Shown in pieces: positions 8,226 to 16,561 of a DNA stretch of 64,000 nt. Below the pieces are notes generated by a model. The model saw only the letters and a program-made list of their open reading frames with translations, had not been told where the DNA came from and did no database searches. Made by a program: the position numbers and the translations under genes. The stretch covers positions 1 through 64,000 of the forward strand of contig NZ_FQZB01000024.1 in assembly GCF_900141845.1 (NCBI RefSeq), written 5' to 3'. The stretch's first letter is position 1, and each line of letters begins with the position of its first letter. Source of the stretch: Clostridium cavendishii DSM 21758. Lineage in GTDB: Bacteria > Bacillota > Clostridia > Clostridiales > Clostridiaceae.

Positions 8226-9179
8226 ATGAAGAAAATTTATCTGGTATTGATTCTTGTTATTCTATCAGTAGCATCTATATTTATTGGAGTAAGTGATATA
8301 TCTATTTTTGATGTTTTAAATACGAGGACCGAAAAGTTTAAAATATTATTAATAAGTAGAATTCCAAGATTGATAAGTATTATAGTAGCTGGGATAAGTA
8401 TGAGTATTACAGGACTTATAATGCAACAAATAACAAAAAATAAATTTGTATCACCAAGTACAGCAGCTACCATAGATTCAGCAAAATTAGGAATTTTAGT
8501 TGCTTTGATGATGTTTACAGGAGCTACATCAATTCAAAAGATGATAATTTCATTTGTCTTTGCTCTTGCAGGTACTTTTATATTTATGAAGATACTTAAA
8601 AAGATAAAGTTTAAAAATGCTGTATTTATACCGTTGGTAGGAATAATGTTTGGAAATATAATAGATTCAGTAACAACATTTTTTGCTTACAAATATGATT
8701 TAGTTCAAAATATTTCAGCTTGGCTAGATGGAGATTTTTCAAGAGTTATAAAAGGTAGATATGAATTACTTTATATTAGCATTCCTCTTGTAATAATAGC
8801 TTATTTATATGCAAATAAGTTTACTATTGTAGGAATGGGCGAAGATTTTTCAACTAATTTAGGAATGAATTATGAAAGAATTGTAAATATAGGCATTTGT
8901 ATTGTAGCGTTAGTATCGGCGGTAGTTGTGATAACTGTTGGTAAGATACCTTTTTTAGGAATAATAATTCCTAATATAGTTACATTATATTTAGGAGATG
9001 ATACTAAGAAAAATATACCATACATAGCTCTCTTAGGTGCTATATTTTTAATGGCTTGTGATATTTTAGGCAGGATTGTTATATATCCATATGAAGTATC
9101 TATAGGTCTAACAGTTGGAATAATAGGTAGCATAATATTCTTATATTTGATAAGCAGGAGGGAAGTTTATGGTAGCTAA
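8226..9179 (+). CDS. yclN: Iron-siderophore ABC transporter permease, YclN-like (FecCD family)
   Basis: This is a FecCD/BtuC-type permease of about 317 residues with eight to ten membrane helices. The loop after the early helices (RIPRLISIIVAG, then MQQITKN) is the family's signature. ATG 8226 is chosen because GAGGAGG lies just upstream; an in-frame ATG at 8178 would add 16 residues before the membrane segment and lacks a ribosome binding site. Gene order permease-permease-ATPase-binding protein is that of Bacillus subtilis yclNOPQ and Campylobacter ceuBCDE, which import petrobactin-like or enterobactin-type siderophores. The Fur box upstream supports an iron role. Confidence 0.88.
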   Translation: MKKIYLVLILVILSVASIFIGVSDISIFDVLNTRTEKFKILLISRIPRLISIIVAGISMSITGLIMQQITKNKFVSPSTAATIDSAKLGILVALMMFTGATSIQKMIISFVFALAGTFIFMKILKKIKFKNAVFIPLVGIMFGNIIDSVTTFFAYKYDLVQNISAWLDGDFSRVIKGRYELLYISIPLVIIAYLYANKFTIVGMGEDFSTNLGMNYERIVNIGICIVALVSAVVVITVGKIPFLGIIIPNIVTLYLGDDTKKNIPYIALLGAIFLMACDILGRIVIYPYEVSIGLTVGIIGSIIFLYLISRREVYGS

Positions 9180-10119
9180 AAAAAGGATAAGCCTTCTGTT
9201 AATATTGGCACTTATATCTATAGCTATATATAGTTTTAGTGGTTTAAATATCAGTAATTTAAACTACGTACTATCAAAAAGATTAGTTAAAATATTAGTG
9301 ATATGTCTAACAGGGGGAACTATTGCAGTATCATCTATTATGTTTCAAACAATAACTAATAATAGAATACTAACACCTAGCATATTAGGGTTAGATGCAG
9401 TATATATGTTTATACAAACTCTAGTTGTGTTTTTATTTGGAGCTAATAGTAAGGTAATAACAAATAATAATATTAATTTTGGTATATCTACATCTTTAAT
9501 GATTGCTTTCTCATTTTTATTATTTAAGCTTTTATTTAGAAGAGAGAATAATAATATATTTTTACTTCTTTTAGTAGGGCTTATATGTGGGAGTTTATTT
9601 CAATCACTTTCTTCCTTTATGCAGACTTTAATCGATCCAAAAGCATTTCAAACAGTTCAAGATAAGATGTTTGCAAGCTTTAATAATGTAAATACAAACC
9701 TTATTATAATTTCACTTATAGTTATCCTTATAATAATAATCTGTATTTATGATTATGTTGATATTTTAGATGTTTTAGCATTAGGAAAAGACCAAGCTAT
9801 TAATCTAGGTGTTGATTATGATAAAAACATAAAAGTTATACTTATAGTAATTTCAATATTGGTTTCAATATCAACAGCTTTGGTCGGGAGTATAACGTTT
9901 TTTGGAATTATTGCTTCAAATTTAACTTATCAAGTTATGAAAACTTATAAGCATAGACACATTTTAGTTGGTTCAATATTCTTAAGCATAATAGCTTTAG
10001 TGCTTGGACAATTTATTGTGGAAAGATTATTAAACTTTAAGACAACCCTTAGCGTAATAATAAACTTCATAGGTGGAGTATATTTTCTATATTTGCTGTT
10101 AAAGGAGAGTAGAGCATGA
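9169..10119 (+). CDS. yclO: Iron-siderophore ABC transporter permease, YclO-like (FecCD family)
   Basis: The second FecCD-type permease (316 residues, about nine membrane helices) forms the heterodimeric channel with the preceding protein. It overlaps that gene by 11 bp and has AGGAGGG ahead of its ATG. ALGKDQAINLGVDYDK near residues 204-219 is the cytoplasmic coupling-helix region that contacts the ATPase in this family. Its stop overlaps the ATPase start (ATGA). Confidence 0.88.
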   Translation: MVAKKRISLLLILALISIAIYSFSGLNISNLNYVLSKRLVKILVICLTGGTIAVSSIMFQTITNNRILTPSILGLDAVYMFIQTLVVFLFGANSKVITNNNINFGISTSLMIAFSFLLFKLLFRRENNNIFLLLLVGLICGSLFQSLSSFMQTLIDPKAFQTVQDKMFASFNNVNTNLIIISLIVILIIIICIYDYVDILDVLALGKDQAINLGVDYDKNIKVILIVISILVSISTALVGSITFFGIIASNLTYQVMKTYKHRHILVGSIFLSIIALVLGQFIVERLLNFKTTLSVIINFIGGVYFLYLLLKESRA

Positions 10120-10871
10120 TTGAAGTGAAAAATATAGTTAAAAGTTATGGTAGTAAGAAAGTGGTAGAAGGTGTTTCATTAAAAATACATAAAGGAAAGA
10201 TAACATCATTTATAGGACCTAATGGAGCTGGAAAGAGCACACTACTATCAATAATAAGTAGACTTATAAAAGCAGATTCAGGAGAGATAATTATAGATGA
10301 TATAGAGCTTTCAAAATGGAAAAGTAAAGATTTAGCTAAAAAGATTTCAATATTAAAACAATCAAATAATATAAATTTAAGATTAACTGTGAGAGAGTTA
10401 GTTTGTTTTGGTAGATTTCCATATTCTCAAGGAAATTTAAAAAAAGAAGATATAAAGTATATTGAAGAAGCTATAGAGTTTATGAAACTTACAGATATAC
10501 AAAATAAATATATAGATGAATTAAGTGGTGGACAAAAGCAAAGAGCGTTCATAGCTATGATATTAGCTCAAAACACTGAGTACATTTTATTAGATGAGCC
10601 ACTTAACAATCTAGATATGAAACATTCTGTTGAAATAATGAGAACTTTAAGGCAGTTAGTAGATGAATTGGGTAAAACAGTTATTATAGTTATACATGAT
10701 ATAAATTTTGCTTCTTGTTATTCAGATACTATAGTGGCTTTAAAGGACGGAAGATTAGTTAAAGAGGGATTAACTAATAGAATAATTGATGAATCTGTAT
10801 TAAAAGAAATATATGATATGGATTTTAAAATTCAAAATATAAATGATAATAAAATATGTATATATTTTTAA
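10116..10871 (+). CDS. yclP: Iron-siderophore ABC transporter ATPase, YclP-like
   Basis: The 251-residue ATP-binding subunit has Walker A GPNGAGKST (34-42), the Q-loop near LKQSN, the ABC signature LSGGQ (about 136-140), Walker B YILLDEP and the H-loop histidine in VIHDINFA. It powers the two FecCD permeases. It is translationally coupled to the upstream permease gene by a 4-bp overlap. The binding-protein gene follows after a 127-bp gap containing a hairpin. Confidence 0.93.
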   Translation: MIEVKNIVKSYGSKKVVEGVSLKIHKGKITSFIGPNGAGKSTLLSIISRLIKADSGEIIIDDIELSKWKSKDLAKKISILKQSNNINLRLTVRELVCFGRFPYSQGNLKKEDIKYIEEAIEFMKLTDIQNKYIDELSGGQKQRAFIAMILAQNTEYILLDEPLNNLDMKHSVEIMRTLRQLVDELGKTVIIVIHDINFASCYSDTIVALKDGRLVKEGLTNRIIDESVLKEIYDMDFKIQNINDNKICIYF

Positions 10872-10915
10872 AAACTTTATATAAGGATATATGCTGAAAG
10901 TGTCATTATAGGAAT

Positions 10916-10947
10916 AACTATTTAAATATTTATATAGTTAAATAGTT
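10916..10947 (+). other. Intercistronic hairpin between ATPase and binding-protein genes
   Basis: AACTATTTA and TAAATAGTT form a perfect 9-bp AT-rich stem with a 14-base loop. There is no T-run, so it is more likely an mRNA-stability or processing element than a full terminator. Binding proteins are usually needed in excess over the membrane components, which would fit. Confidence 0.4.
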
Positions 10948-10998
10948 TTATAGATAAATATTTACACAAAAAATAAGATTTAAAGAGAGGTAAAGAAA

Positions 10999-11934
10999 AT
11001 GAACAAAAAAATTATATCAATAGCAGTAGTAGTACTTATAGCCATTGTAGGAAGTTTTGCTTTTACAAAGTTAAATAATAAAAAAGAAGACAAACCTCAA
11101 GGAATAAAAATAGCTAATGAATTAGGAGAAGTGACAGTAAATAAGAAACCCAAAAATGTAGTAGTTTTTGATTATGGAGTACTAGATGCTTTAAATAAAA
11201 TGGGAGTAGACGTAAAGGCAATGCCTAAATCAAGTTTACCTTCATATCTTTCAAAGTTTAAAGGGTCTGAGTATACAGATGCAGGAGCATTATTTGAACC
11301 AAACTTTGAAAAAATTAGCGAATTAAAACCTGAGCTTATAATAATTGGTGGAAGACAAAAGAAATTAAGTGAAGAATTTAAGAAGATTGCACCAACAATA
11401 TTAATGAATACAGAAGATAATGATTATATAGGTTCATTCTCTAAAAATGTGAAGACTTTAGGAGAAATTTTTGATAAGCAAGATGTTGTAGAAAAAGAAT
11501 TAAAACAAATAAATGATAAAATTGAGAATTTAAATAAAAAAGTAAAAGAGAGTGGAAAAAATGCTCTTGTTGTAATGGCGAGTGATGGAGCTTTAAGTGC
11601 TTATGGAGAAGGTTCAAGATTTGGAATGATTCATAAAGAATTTGGTGTCCCAGCAGCAGATAAGAAAGTAGAGTCATCAAATCATGGACAAAAAATATCA
11701 TTTGAATACCTAGTAGAAAAAAATCCTGATAATATGTTAGTTATAGATAGGACAGCTATTGCTGGAGGAAAAGTTTCTGCTAAACAAGCTTTAGAAAATG
11801 ATCTTGTAAAAACTACTAAAGCTTATAAAGAAAATAAAATAACTTACCTTACACCAGAAATCTGGTACATATCAACAGGTGGTTTAGAAGCTACAAACAA
11901 AATGATAGATGAAATAGAAAGTGCTATGAAGTAG
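10999..11934 (+). CDS. yclQ: Siderophore-binding protein, YclQ-like, apparently without a lipobox
   Basis: The 311-residue protein matches periplasmic-binding-protein-like iron-siderophore receptors (FecB/YclQ): a hydrophobic N-terminus, then VTVNKKPKNVVVFDYGVLDAL and the PELIIIGGRQ segment. Residues 4-24 form a single hydrophobic helix after MNKK, but no cysteine is present in the first 70 residues, so the usual lipoprotein anchor is missing. The helix may act as an uncleaved membrane anchor, since no good AxA cleavage site is obvious. AGAGAGG precedes the ATG. It is the last gene of the uptake operon. Confidence 0.87.
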   Translation: MNKKIISIAVVVLIAIVGSFAFTKLNNKKEDKPQGIKIANELGEVTVNKKPKNVVVFDYGVLDALNKMGVDVKAMPKSSLPSYLSKFKGSEYTDAGALFEPNFEKISELKPELIIIGGRQKKLSEEFKKIAPTILMNTEDNDYIGSFSKNVKTLGEIFDKQDVVEKELKQINDKIENLNKKVKESGKNALVVMASDGALSAYGEGSRFGMIHKEFGVPAADKKVESSNHGQKISFEYLVEKNPDNMLVIDRTAIAGGKVSAKQALENDLVKTTKAYKENKITYLTPEIWYISTGGLEATNKMIDEIESAMK

Positions 11935-11944
11935 AGTAGTGCAA

Positions 11945-12020
11945 GGTGACGGGGCAAGTTTATTAATTTTCTTGTTCCGTCGCTACGCTCCAAGTCACCA
12001 AAAATTAATAAACTTACCCC
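11945..12020 (+). repeat. Nested, mutually exclusive inverted repeats
   Basis: Three pairings overlap in 76 bp. 11951-11970 pairs with 12001-12020 (20 bp, one mismatch). 11948-11958 pairs with 11971-11981 (GACGGGGCAAG with CTTGTTCCGTC, two G-U pairs). GGTGAC at 11945-11950 pairs with GTCACC at 11994-11999. The segment is clearly more GC-rich than its surroundings. It follows the yclQ-like gene directly. Confidence 0.7.
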
Positions 12021-12035
12021 TATTCACAATTGCAG

Positions 12036-12073
12036 AAAGTGCATGCTTAGTATAGGCTAGGTATGCGCTTTTT
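12036..12073 (+). terminator. Terminator of the iron-uptake operon
   Basis: AAAGTGCATGC pairs with GTATGCGCTTT (two G-U pairs) around a 14-base loop and runs into TTTTT. It is about 100 bp beyond the binding-protein stop, after the nested inverted repeats. Confidence 0.7.
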
Positions 12074-12254
12074 GAGTATATATTTTTATACTGGGTTATT
12101 GCAACTTTGTAATAAGGATTGATTAAAATATTACGAAGGAACTACTGAAATTAGAGAGGCTGGTAATGTTCTTTAAAAATTAATAATACGGTGAAAAAAA
12201 TAAAATAGAGATTTTTAGATATTTAAGAACAATAATGAATTTATTGAAACTATA

Positions 12255-12263
12255 TGCTATAAT
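12255..12263 (+). promoter_or_regulatory. Extended -10 promoter for the 60-residue membrane protein
   Basis: TGCTATAAT is a perfect extended -10 (TGnTATAAT) 58 bp before the start codon. No good -35 hexamer is present, which is acceptable for this promoter class. Confidence 0.5.
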
Positions 12264-12320
12264 TACTAGTAATTGGCTTTGACAGGTGAATTATTATAGC
12301 AATAAAGGGGGAAGGAAAAT

Positions 12321-12503
12321 ATGAAAGATATTATAATAATTTTAGGAGTAATAATTGGTGTTGTTCTGTTTATTGTAGGTAAGAAATCACAAACCTATAA
12401 GTATTTAAAGATTATAGGAGTAATAATTATTGTGGTTTGTTTAGGTATAGAAATATCACCTGATTTTATAAGAGGGTTTATGAACGGATTGCAAGGTAAA
12501 TAA
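12321..12503 (+). CDS. Small two-helix membrane protein, unknown function
   Basis: The 60-residue protein consists of two hydrophobic helices (about residues 3-19 and 28-46) separated by a basic loop KKSQTYKYLK and ending with a short polar tail. A strong AAAGGGGGAAGG ribosome binding site and an upstream extended -10 element argue that it is expressed. It is flanked by terminators, so it is monocistronic. I do not recognise a family, and nothing in the neighbourhood assigns a role. Confidence 0.6.
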   Translation: MKDIIIILGVIIGVVLFIVGKKSQTYKYLKIIGVIIIVVCLGIEISPDFIRGFMNGLQGK

Positions 12504-12550
12504 GTACATTCTTATTGTAATACCTAACTATAAAAATAAATAAATTTTCA

Positions 12551-12590
12551 AAATACCGTAGTATTCAGAAATGGATTTTACGGTATTTTT
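12551..12590 (+). terminator. Terminator after the small membrane protein
   Basis: AAATACCGTA pairs with TACGGTATTT around an 18-base loop and is followed by TTT. It lies 48 bp downstream of the stop. Confidence 0.75.
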
Positions 12591-12733
12591 AGTTAGAAAT
12601 TAAAAGAATGTTGATATGATGTTTATAAACGATTAAACTTTTTTATAAAACTACAATTACAGAGTTAAATGCGAGAAAAACTTTATTTAATAATAATTAA
12701 TATTAGTGTATAATTAAATTAGAGGTGATAATT

Positions 12734-13492
12734 GTGATTACAGTACTGTCTCCAGCTAAGACTTTAGATATGAATAAAGTTGAGTTGGATTTAGAGAAGA
12801 CGATTCCTAGGTTTTTAGATAATGCAGAGGAATTAATAGAAGAATTAAGAGAACTTGAAGTGCATGATATATCTAAGCTTATGAAAATTAGCGAAGACTT
12901 ATCTGTTTTAAATTTTATGAGATATAAAGAATGGAAGAAAGAAAAATCAGGAGAGGAGAAGCAAGCTATATTAGCCTTTAAGGGGGAAGCTTATAGAGGT
13001 CTTAAAGCAGATGATTTTTTTAAAGAAGATTTAGAATTTGCAAATAAGCATTTAAGAATTTTATCAGGACTTTATGGTGTTTTAAAACCTTTAGATGGAA
13101 TAAAACCGTATAGATTAGAAATGGGAATTAAGCTTAAAGTAGGAGTTAATAAAAATTTATATGAATATTGGGGCGATACTTTAAGTAATAGCTTATTAGA
13201 AGAATTAGAATTTCATAAAGATAATAATATAATAAATCTCGCATCAGAAGAATATTTTAAAGCTGTAGGACTTAATAGTGGTTATAATGTAGTAACACCT
13301 ATTTTTAAAGAAAGAAAAGGACTTGAATTGAAAGTAGTAAGTGTATATGCTAAAAAGGCTAGGGGACTTATGTGTAATTATATAATAAAAAATAGAATTG
13401 ATAGTTTAGAAGCTTTAAAGAAATTTAATGAAGAAGGCTATGAATTTTCAGAAGAATATTCTAATATGAATAATTTTGTATTTATTAGGTAA
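12734..13492 (+). CDS. yaaA: Peroxide stress protein YaaA (DUF328)
   Basis: The 252-residue protein begins MITVLSPAKTLD, the near-invariant start of YaaA proteins. It contains FKGEAYRGL and LRILSGLYGVLKPLDGI, which form the conserved core. E. coli YaaA limits free iron and protects DNA during peroxide stress. The GTG at 12734 is chosen because AGAGGTGAT is correctly spaced and the family starts there; an in-frame GTG at 12725 overlaps this ribosome binding site. It is monocistronic. Confidence 0.93.
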   Translation: MITVLSPAKTLDMNKVELDLEKTIPRFLDNAEELIEELRELEVHDISKLMKISEDLSVLNFMRYKEWKKEKSGEEKQAILAFKGEAYRGLKADDFFKEDLEFANKHLRILSGLYGVLKPLDGIKPYRLEMGIKLKVGVNKNLYEYWGDTLSNSLLEELEFHKDNNIINLASEEYFKAVGLNSGYNVVTPIFKERKGLELKVVSVYAKKARGLMCNYIIKNRIDSLEALKKFNEEGYEFSEEYSNMNNFVFIR

Positions 13493-13524
13493 TAATAATA
13501 AACGCATACGATAACATTAGTCCA

Positions 13525-13567
13525 AAATAAAGGTTTAAATGATTAAAATTTAAGCCTTTATTTTTAT
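13525..13567 (+). terminator. yaaA terminator
   Basis: AAATAAAGGTTTAAAT pairs with ATTTAAGCCTTTATTT (16 bp with one G-U), short loop, followed by TT. It lies 32 bp past the yaaA stop. Confidence 0.8.
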
Positions 13568-13602
13568 GTGAAAATAAATAATCTATTTAGTTGTTAAATA
13601 TA

Positions 13603-13611
13603 TGGTATAAT
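13603..13611 (+). promoter_or_regulatory. Extended -10 promoter of copA
   Basis: TGGTATAAT matches the extended -10 consensus TGnTATAAT about 100 bp before the copper-ATPase start. No copper-repressor gene (csoR or copY) is adjacent. Confidence 0.45.
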
Positions 13612-13709
13612 TATGTTTACTGAAATAAATTATAGATAGACAAGCTATTACTTTTCTTTATAGGGTTTCAGTCAGGTTAATTTATAAATCTTTAGAAGGA
13701 GTGAGACTT

Positions 13710-16145
13710 TTGAAAGAAAAACTAGTTAAGATAGAGGGAATGACTTGTGTAGCATGTGTAAGGCGCGTTGAAAGAGCTGTTAATAAATTAGATGGTGTAA
13801 TAGAGGCTAATGTGAATTTTGCAACAGAAACATTGATGGTAAAATTCGATGATAACTTAGATTTTAATATTATAAAAAATGCTATAGATAAAGCAGGATA
13901 TAATGTAGTTTTAAATGAGAAAAGGGTTACACTGAAAATAGGTAGAATGACTTGTGCTGCTTGTGTAAGAGATGTTGAGAGGGTAGTAGGAAAGCTTTAT
14001 GGTGTTTCAAGTTCAGAGGTTAATTTTACTACAGAGACACTTAATGTGATTTTTGATTCAAATGAAGTTAGAGTGAGTGAAATTAAGAAAACTATAGAAA
14101 AAGCAGGCTATGAGGTTTTAGAAGAAGAAACTTTGGATGAAGGAATTGACAGAAAAAGAGAAGAGAGAAAAAAATTGAAGAAAAGATTGATAGTTTCTAC
14201 TATATTTACAATACCTCTTCTGATAATAGCTATGGGATATATGGTAGGGTTGGTATTACCTAATATAATAGATCCTATAAAAAATCCAATAAACTTTTCT
14301 ATTATTCAGTTGATTTTAGCTACAATTGTTATAATTGAAGGATTTAGTTTCTTTTCTATAGGAATTAAGAATATTTTAAAAGGAAGTCCCAATATGGATT
14401 CACTTATAGCAATTGGTTCAGGTTCAGCTTATATATATGGCCTTTTTGCAATATATCAAATAATACAAGGTGATATGAGCTATATTATGGATATGTATTT
14501 TGAATCATCAGCAACAATACTTACATTAATTACGTTAGGAAAGTATTTAGAGTCAATATCCAAAGGAAAGACTTCAGAGGCAATAAAAAAATTAATAGGT
14601 TTAGCACCTAAAACAGCTACAATATTAAAAGATGGTAAAAAAACTCAAATTAATATAGATGAAGTAGCAGTTTATGATATTGTAGTAGTTGGCCCTGGTG
14701 AAAAATTACCTGTAGATGGAGTTGTTATTGAAGGATTAACGTCAATAGATGAGAGTATGATAACGGGTGAAAGTATTCCAGTGGAGAAAACAGTTGGGTC
14801 AAAAGTTTTTGGAGCTACAATAAATAAAAATGGTATTATAAAATATAGGGCGGAGAAGACTTTAGATAATACTGTAATATCTCAAATAATAAAGCTTGTA
14901 GAGGAGGCACAAGGTTCAAAGATGCCTATTGCAAAGCTTGCAGATACTATATCTTCACATTTTGTACCTATAGTAATGATGCTTGCTATAATAGCTAGTG
15001 CTTTATGGTTCATTTATGGAAAGGGGGCCGTTTTTTCTTTAACTATATTTATATCAGTTTTAGTTATAGCTTGCCCTTGTGCATTAGGCCTTGCAACGCC
15101 TACAGCTATAATGGTTGGTACAGGTAAAGGGGCTGAAAATGGAGTTTTAATAAAAAGTGGTAGAGTCTTAGAAGCTAGTCATAAGTTAAATACTGTAGTT
15201 TTTGATAAAACAGGAACTATAACTAAGGGAAAACCAAGAGTTACAGATATAATAGCTGAAGAAGTAGATGAAGATGAGTTGCTTTTATTTGCAGCTTCGG
15301 CGGAAAAAGGTTCAGAACATCCTTTAGGAGATGCTATAGTAAAAGAAGCCGAAAAAAGAAATTTAGATTTAAAGAAAGTAGATAACTTTGAGGCTATTCC
15401 AGGTTGTGGAATAAGGGCTAGCATTGAAGGTAAAGAAGTTTTACTTGGAAATTTTAGATTTATGTTGGGAAAAGAAATAAAACTGGGTGAAATAAAAAGA
15501 GAAGCTAACAATATATCTATGAAAGGTAAAACACCTATGTTTGTAGTAATAGATAATGTTTGTGTAGGAATTATAGCTGTTGCAGATATTTTGAAAGAAA
15601 ATTCTAAAAGAGCTGTAACAACTCTTAAAAATATGGGAATAAAAGTAGTTATGTTAACAGGAGATAATAAAAATACTGCTGAGGCCATAGCAAAACAAGT
15701 TGGAATAGATAATGTAATATATGAAGTAATGCCAGGAGATAAAGCTTTAGAGGTTAAAAAATTACAAGGTAAGGGAAAAATAGTTGCAATGGTAGGTGAC
15801 GGTATAAATGATGCACCAGCACTTGCAGTAGCAGATGTAGGAATAGCTATAGGTTCCGGGACTGATGTAGCTATAGAATCTGCTGATATAGTTCTTATGC
15901 AAAGTGATTTGTTACAAGTAATAACAGCTATACAGCTTAGTAAAGCGACCATAAAAAATATAAAAGAAAATTTATTCTGGGCGTTTGGATATAACATCTT
16001 AGGAATACCAGTAGCTATGGGGGTTTTATATATTTTTGGAGGACCATTATTAAATCCCATGATAGGGGCATTAGCTATGAGTTTTAGTTCGGTATCAGTT
16101 GTTTTAAATGCTTTAAGACTTAGAAAGTTTAAACCTAAATATTAA
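13710..16145 (+). CDS. copA: Copper-exporting P1B-type ATPase CopA
   Basis: This is an 811-residue P-type ATPase. Two N-terminal heavy-metal domains (about 1-70 and 73-140) carry GMTCVAC and RMTCAAC. Then come membrane helices, TGES in the actuator domain, the ion-path motif CPC (IACPCALGLATP), the phosphorylation site DKTGT, the nucleotide-domain SEHPL and the hinge GDGINDAPAL. CPC with these features marks Cu(I) export across the cytoplasmic membrane. The TTG at 13710 is used because AGAAGGAG sits 8-15 bases upstream; an in-frame GTG at 13701 overlaps that site. The gene stands alone, without an adjacent copper chaperone. Confidence 0.95.
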   Translation: MKEKLVKIEGMTCVACVRRVERAVNKLDGVIEANVNFATETLMVKFDDNLDFNIIKNAIDKAGYNVVLNEKRVTLKIGRMTCAACVRDVERVVGKLYGVSSSEVNFTTETLNVIFDSNEVRVSEIKKTIEKAGYEVLEEETLDEGIDRKREERKKLKKRLIVSTIFTIPLLIIAMGYMVGLVLPNIIDPIKNPINFSIIQLILATIVIIEGFSFFSIGIKNILKGSPNMDSLIAIGSGSAYIYGLFAIYQIIQGDMSYIMDMYFESSATILTLITLGKYLESISKGKTSEAIKKLIGLAPKTATILKDGKKTQINIDEVAVYDIVVVGPGEKLPVDGVVIEGLTSIDESMITGESIPVEKTVGSKVFGATINKNGIIKYRAEKTLDNTVISQIIKLVEEAQGSKMPIAKLADTISSHFVPIVMMLAIIASALWFIYGKGAVFSLTIFISVLVIACPCALGLATPTAIMVGTGKGAENGVLIKSGRVLEASHKLNTVVFDKTGTITKGKPRVTDIIAEEVDEDELLLFAASAEKGSEHPLGDAIVKEAEKRNLDLKKVDNFEAIPGCGIRASIEGKEVLLGNFRFMLGKEIKLGEIKREANNISMKGKTPMFVVIDNVCVGIIAVADILKENSKRAVTTLKNMGIKVVMLTGDNKNTAEAIAKQVGIDNVIYEVMPGDKALEVKKLQGKGKIVAMVGDGINDAPALAVADVGIAIGSGTDVAIESADIVLMQSDLLQVITAIQLSKATIKNIKENLFWAFGYNILGIPVAMGVLYIFGGPLLNPMIGALAMSFSSVSVVLNALRLRKFKPKY

Positions 16146-16235
16146 TGAAGTTTATAAAATATATAAGAAATATATAACTTTAGTGTTTGTAATAGCTTAA
16201 GAAATCTTTAATATATTACAAGTTAAATAAATATA

Positions 16236-16275
16236 AAAGTAACCTGCAAGCTTAGAATTGCAGGTTACTTTTTTG
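16236..16275 (+). terminator. copA terminator
   Basis: AAAGTAACCTGCAA pairs with TTGCAGGTTACTTT around a short loop and continues into TTTTT. It is a strong intrinsic terminator about 90 bp beyond copA. Confidence 0.85.
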
Positions 16276-16322
16276 CTTATATATAGAATAATTTATTTGT
16301 TTATTAAGTTCAATCATAAAAA

Positions 16323-16466
16323 TGAAACTCCTATTCACTAACGTTCATAGGAGTAAGTTCAAATTACTAAATTAAAAATTTAGATTTTCACTTAAAATCA
16401 AAGATTTAGAATTTTACTTAACTTCGAATAAGCAAATTTTAAATTTGGATTCTTACTTAAATGAAA
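16323..16466 (+). repeat. Dispersed structured repeat, copy B (extended)
   Basis: The core 16323-16396 has GAAACTCCTAT, a stem ACTCCTAT/ATAGGAGT, GAGTAAGTTC, the palindrome CTAAATTAAAAATTTAG and TTCACTTA. Two further variants of the second module follow: one ends near 16420 (TTTTACTTA), and one ends near 16466 (AAATTTGGATTCTTACTTAA then ATGAAAG). The last matches the end of copy D. It occupies much of the gap between the copA terminator and the first glycosyltransferase gene. Confidence 0.8.
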
Positions 16467-16561
16467 GAATTTTGAAAGATTTAATTAGTAATTTAGAAAG
16501 ATATGTTTGGTACTATAATACATAGTATTTAAAAATATTAATTATGGAGGATATATTAAAG

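Noticed and set aside
15179..16060. 293-codon open frame antisense to the end of copA.
   Set aside because: It overlaps strongly conserved P-type ATPase motifs on the other strand, matches no family and lacks start signals.
16511..16527. TACTATAATACATAGTA palindrome and TATAAT ahead of the first glycosyltransferase gene as a regulated promoter.
   Set aside because: No convincing -35 is found, and 6-bp arms are easily met by chance in such AT-rich sequence.
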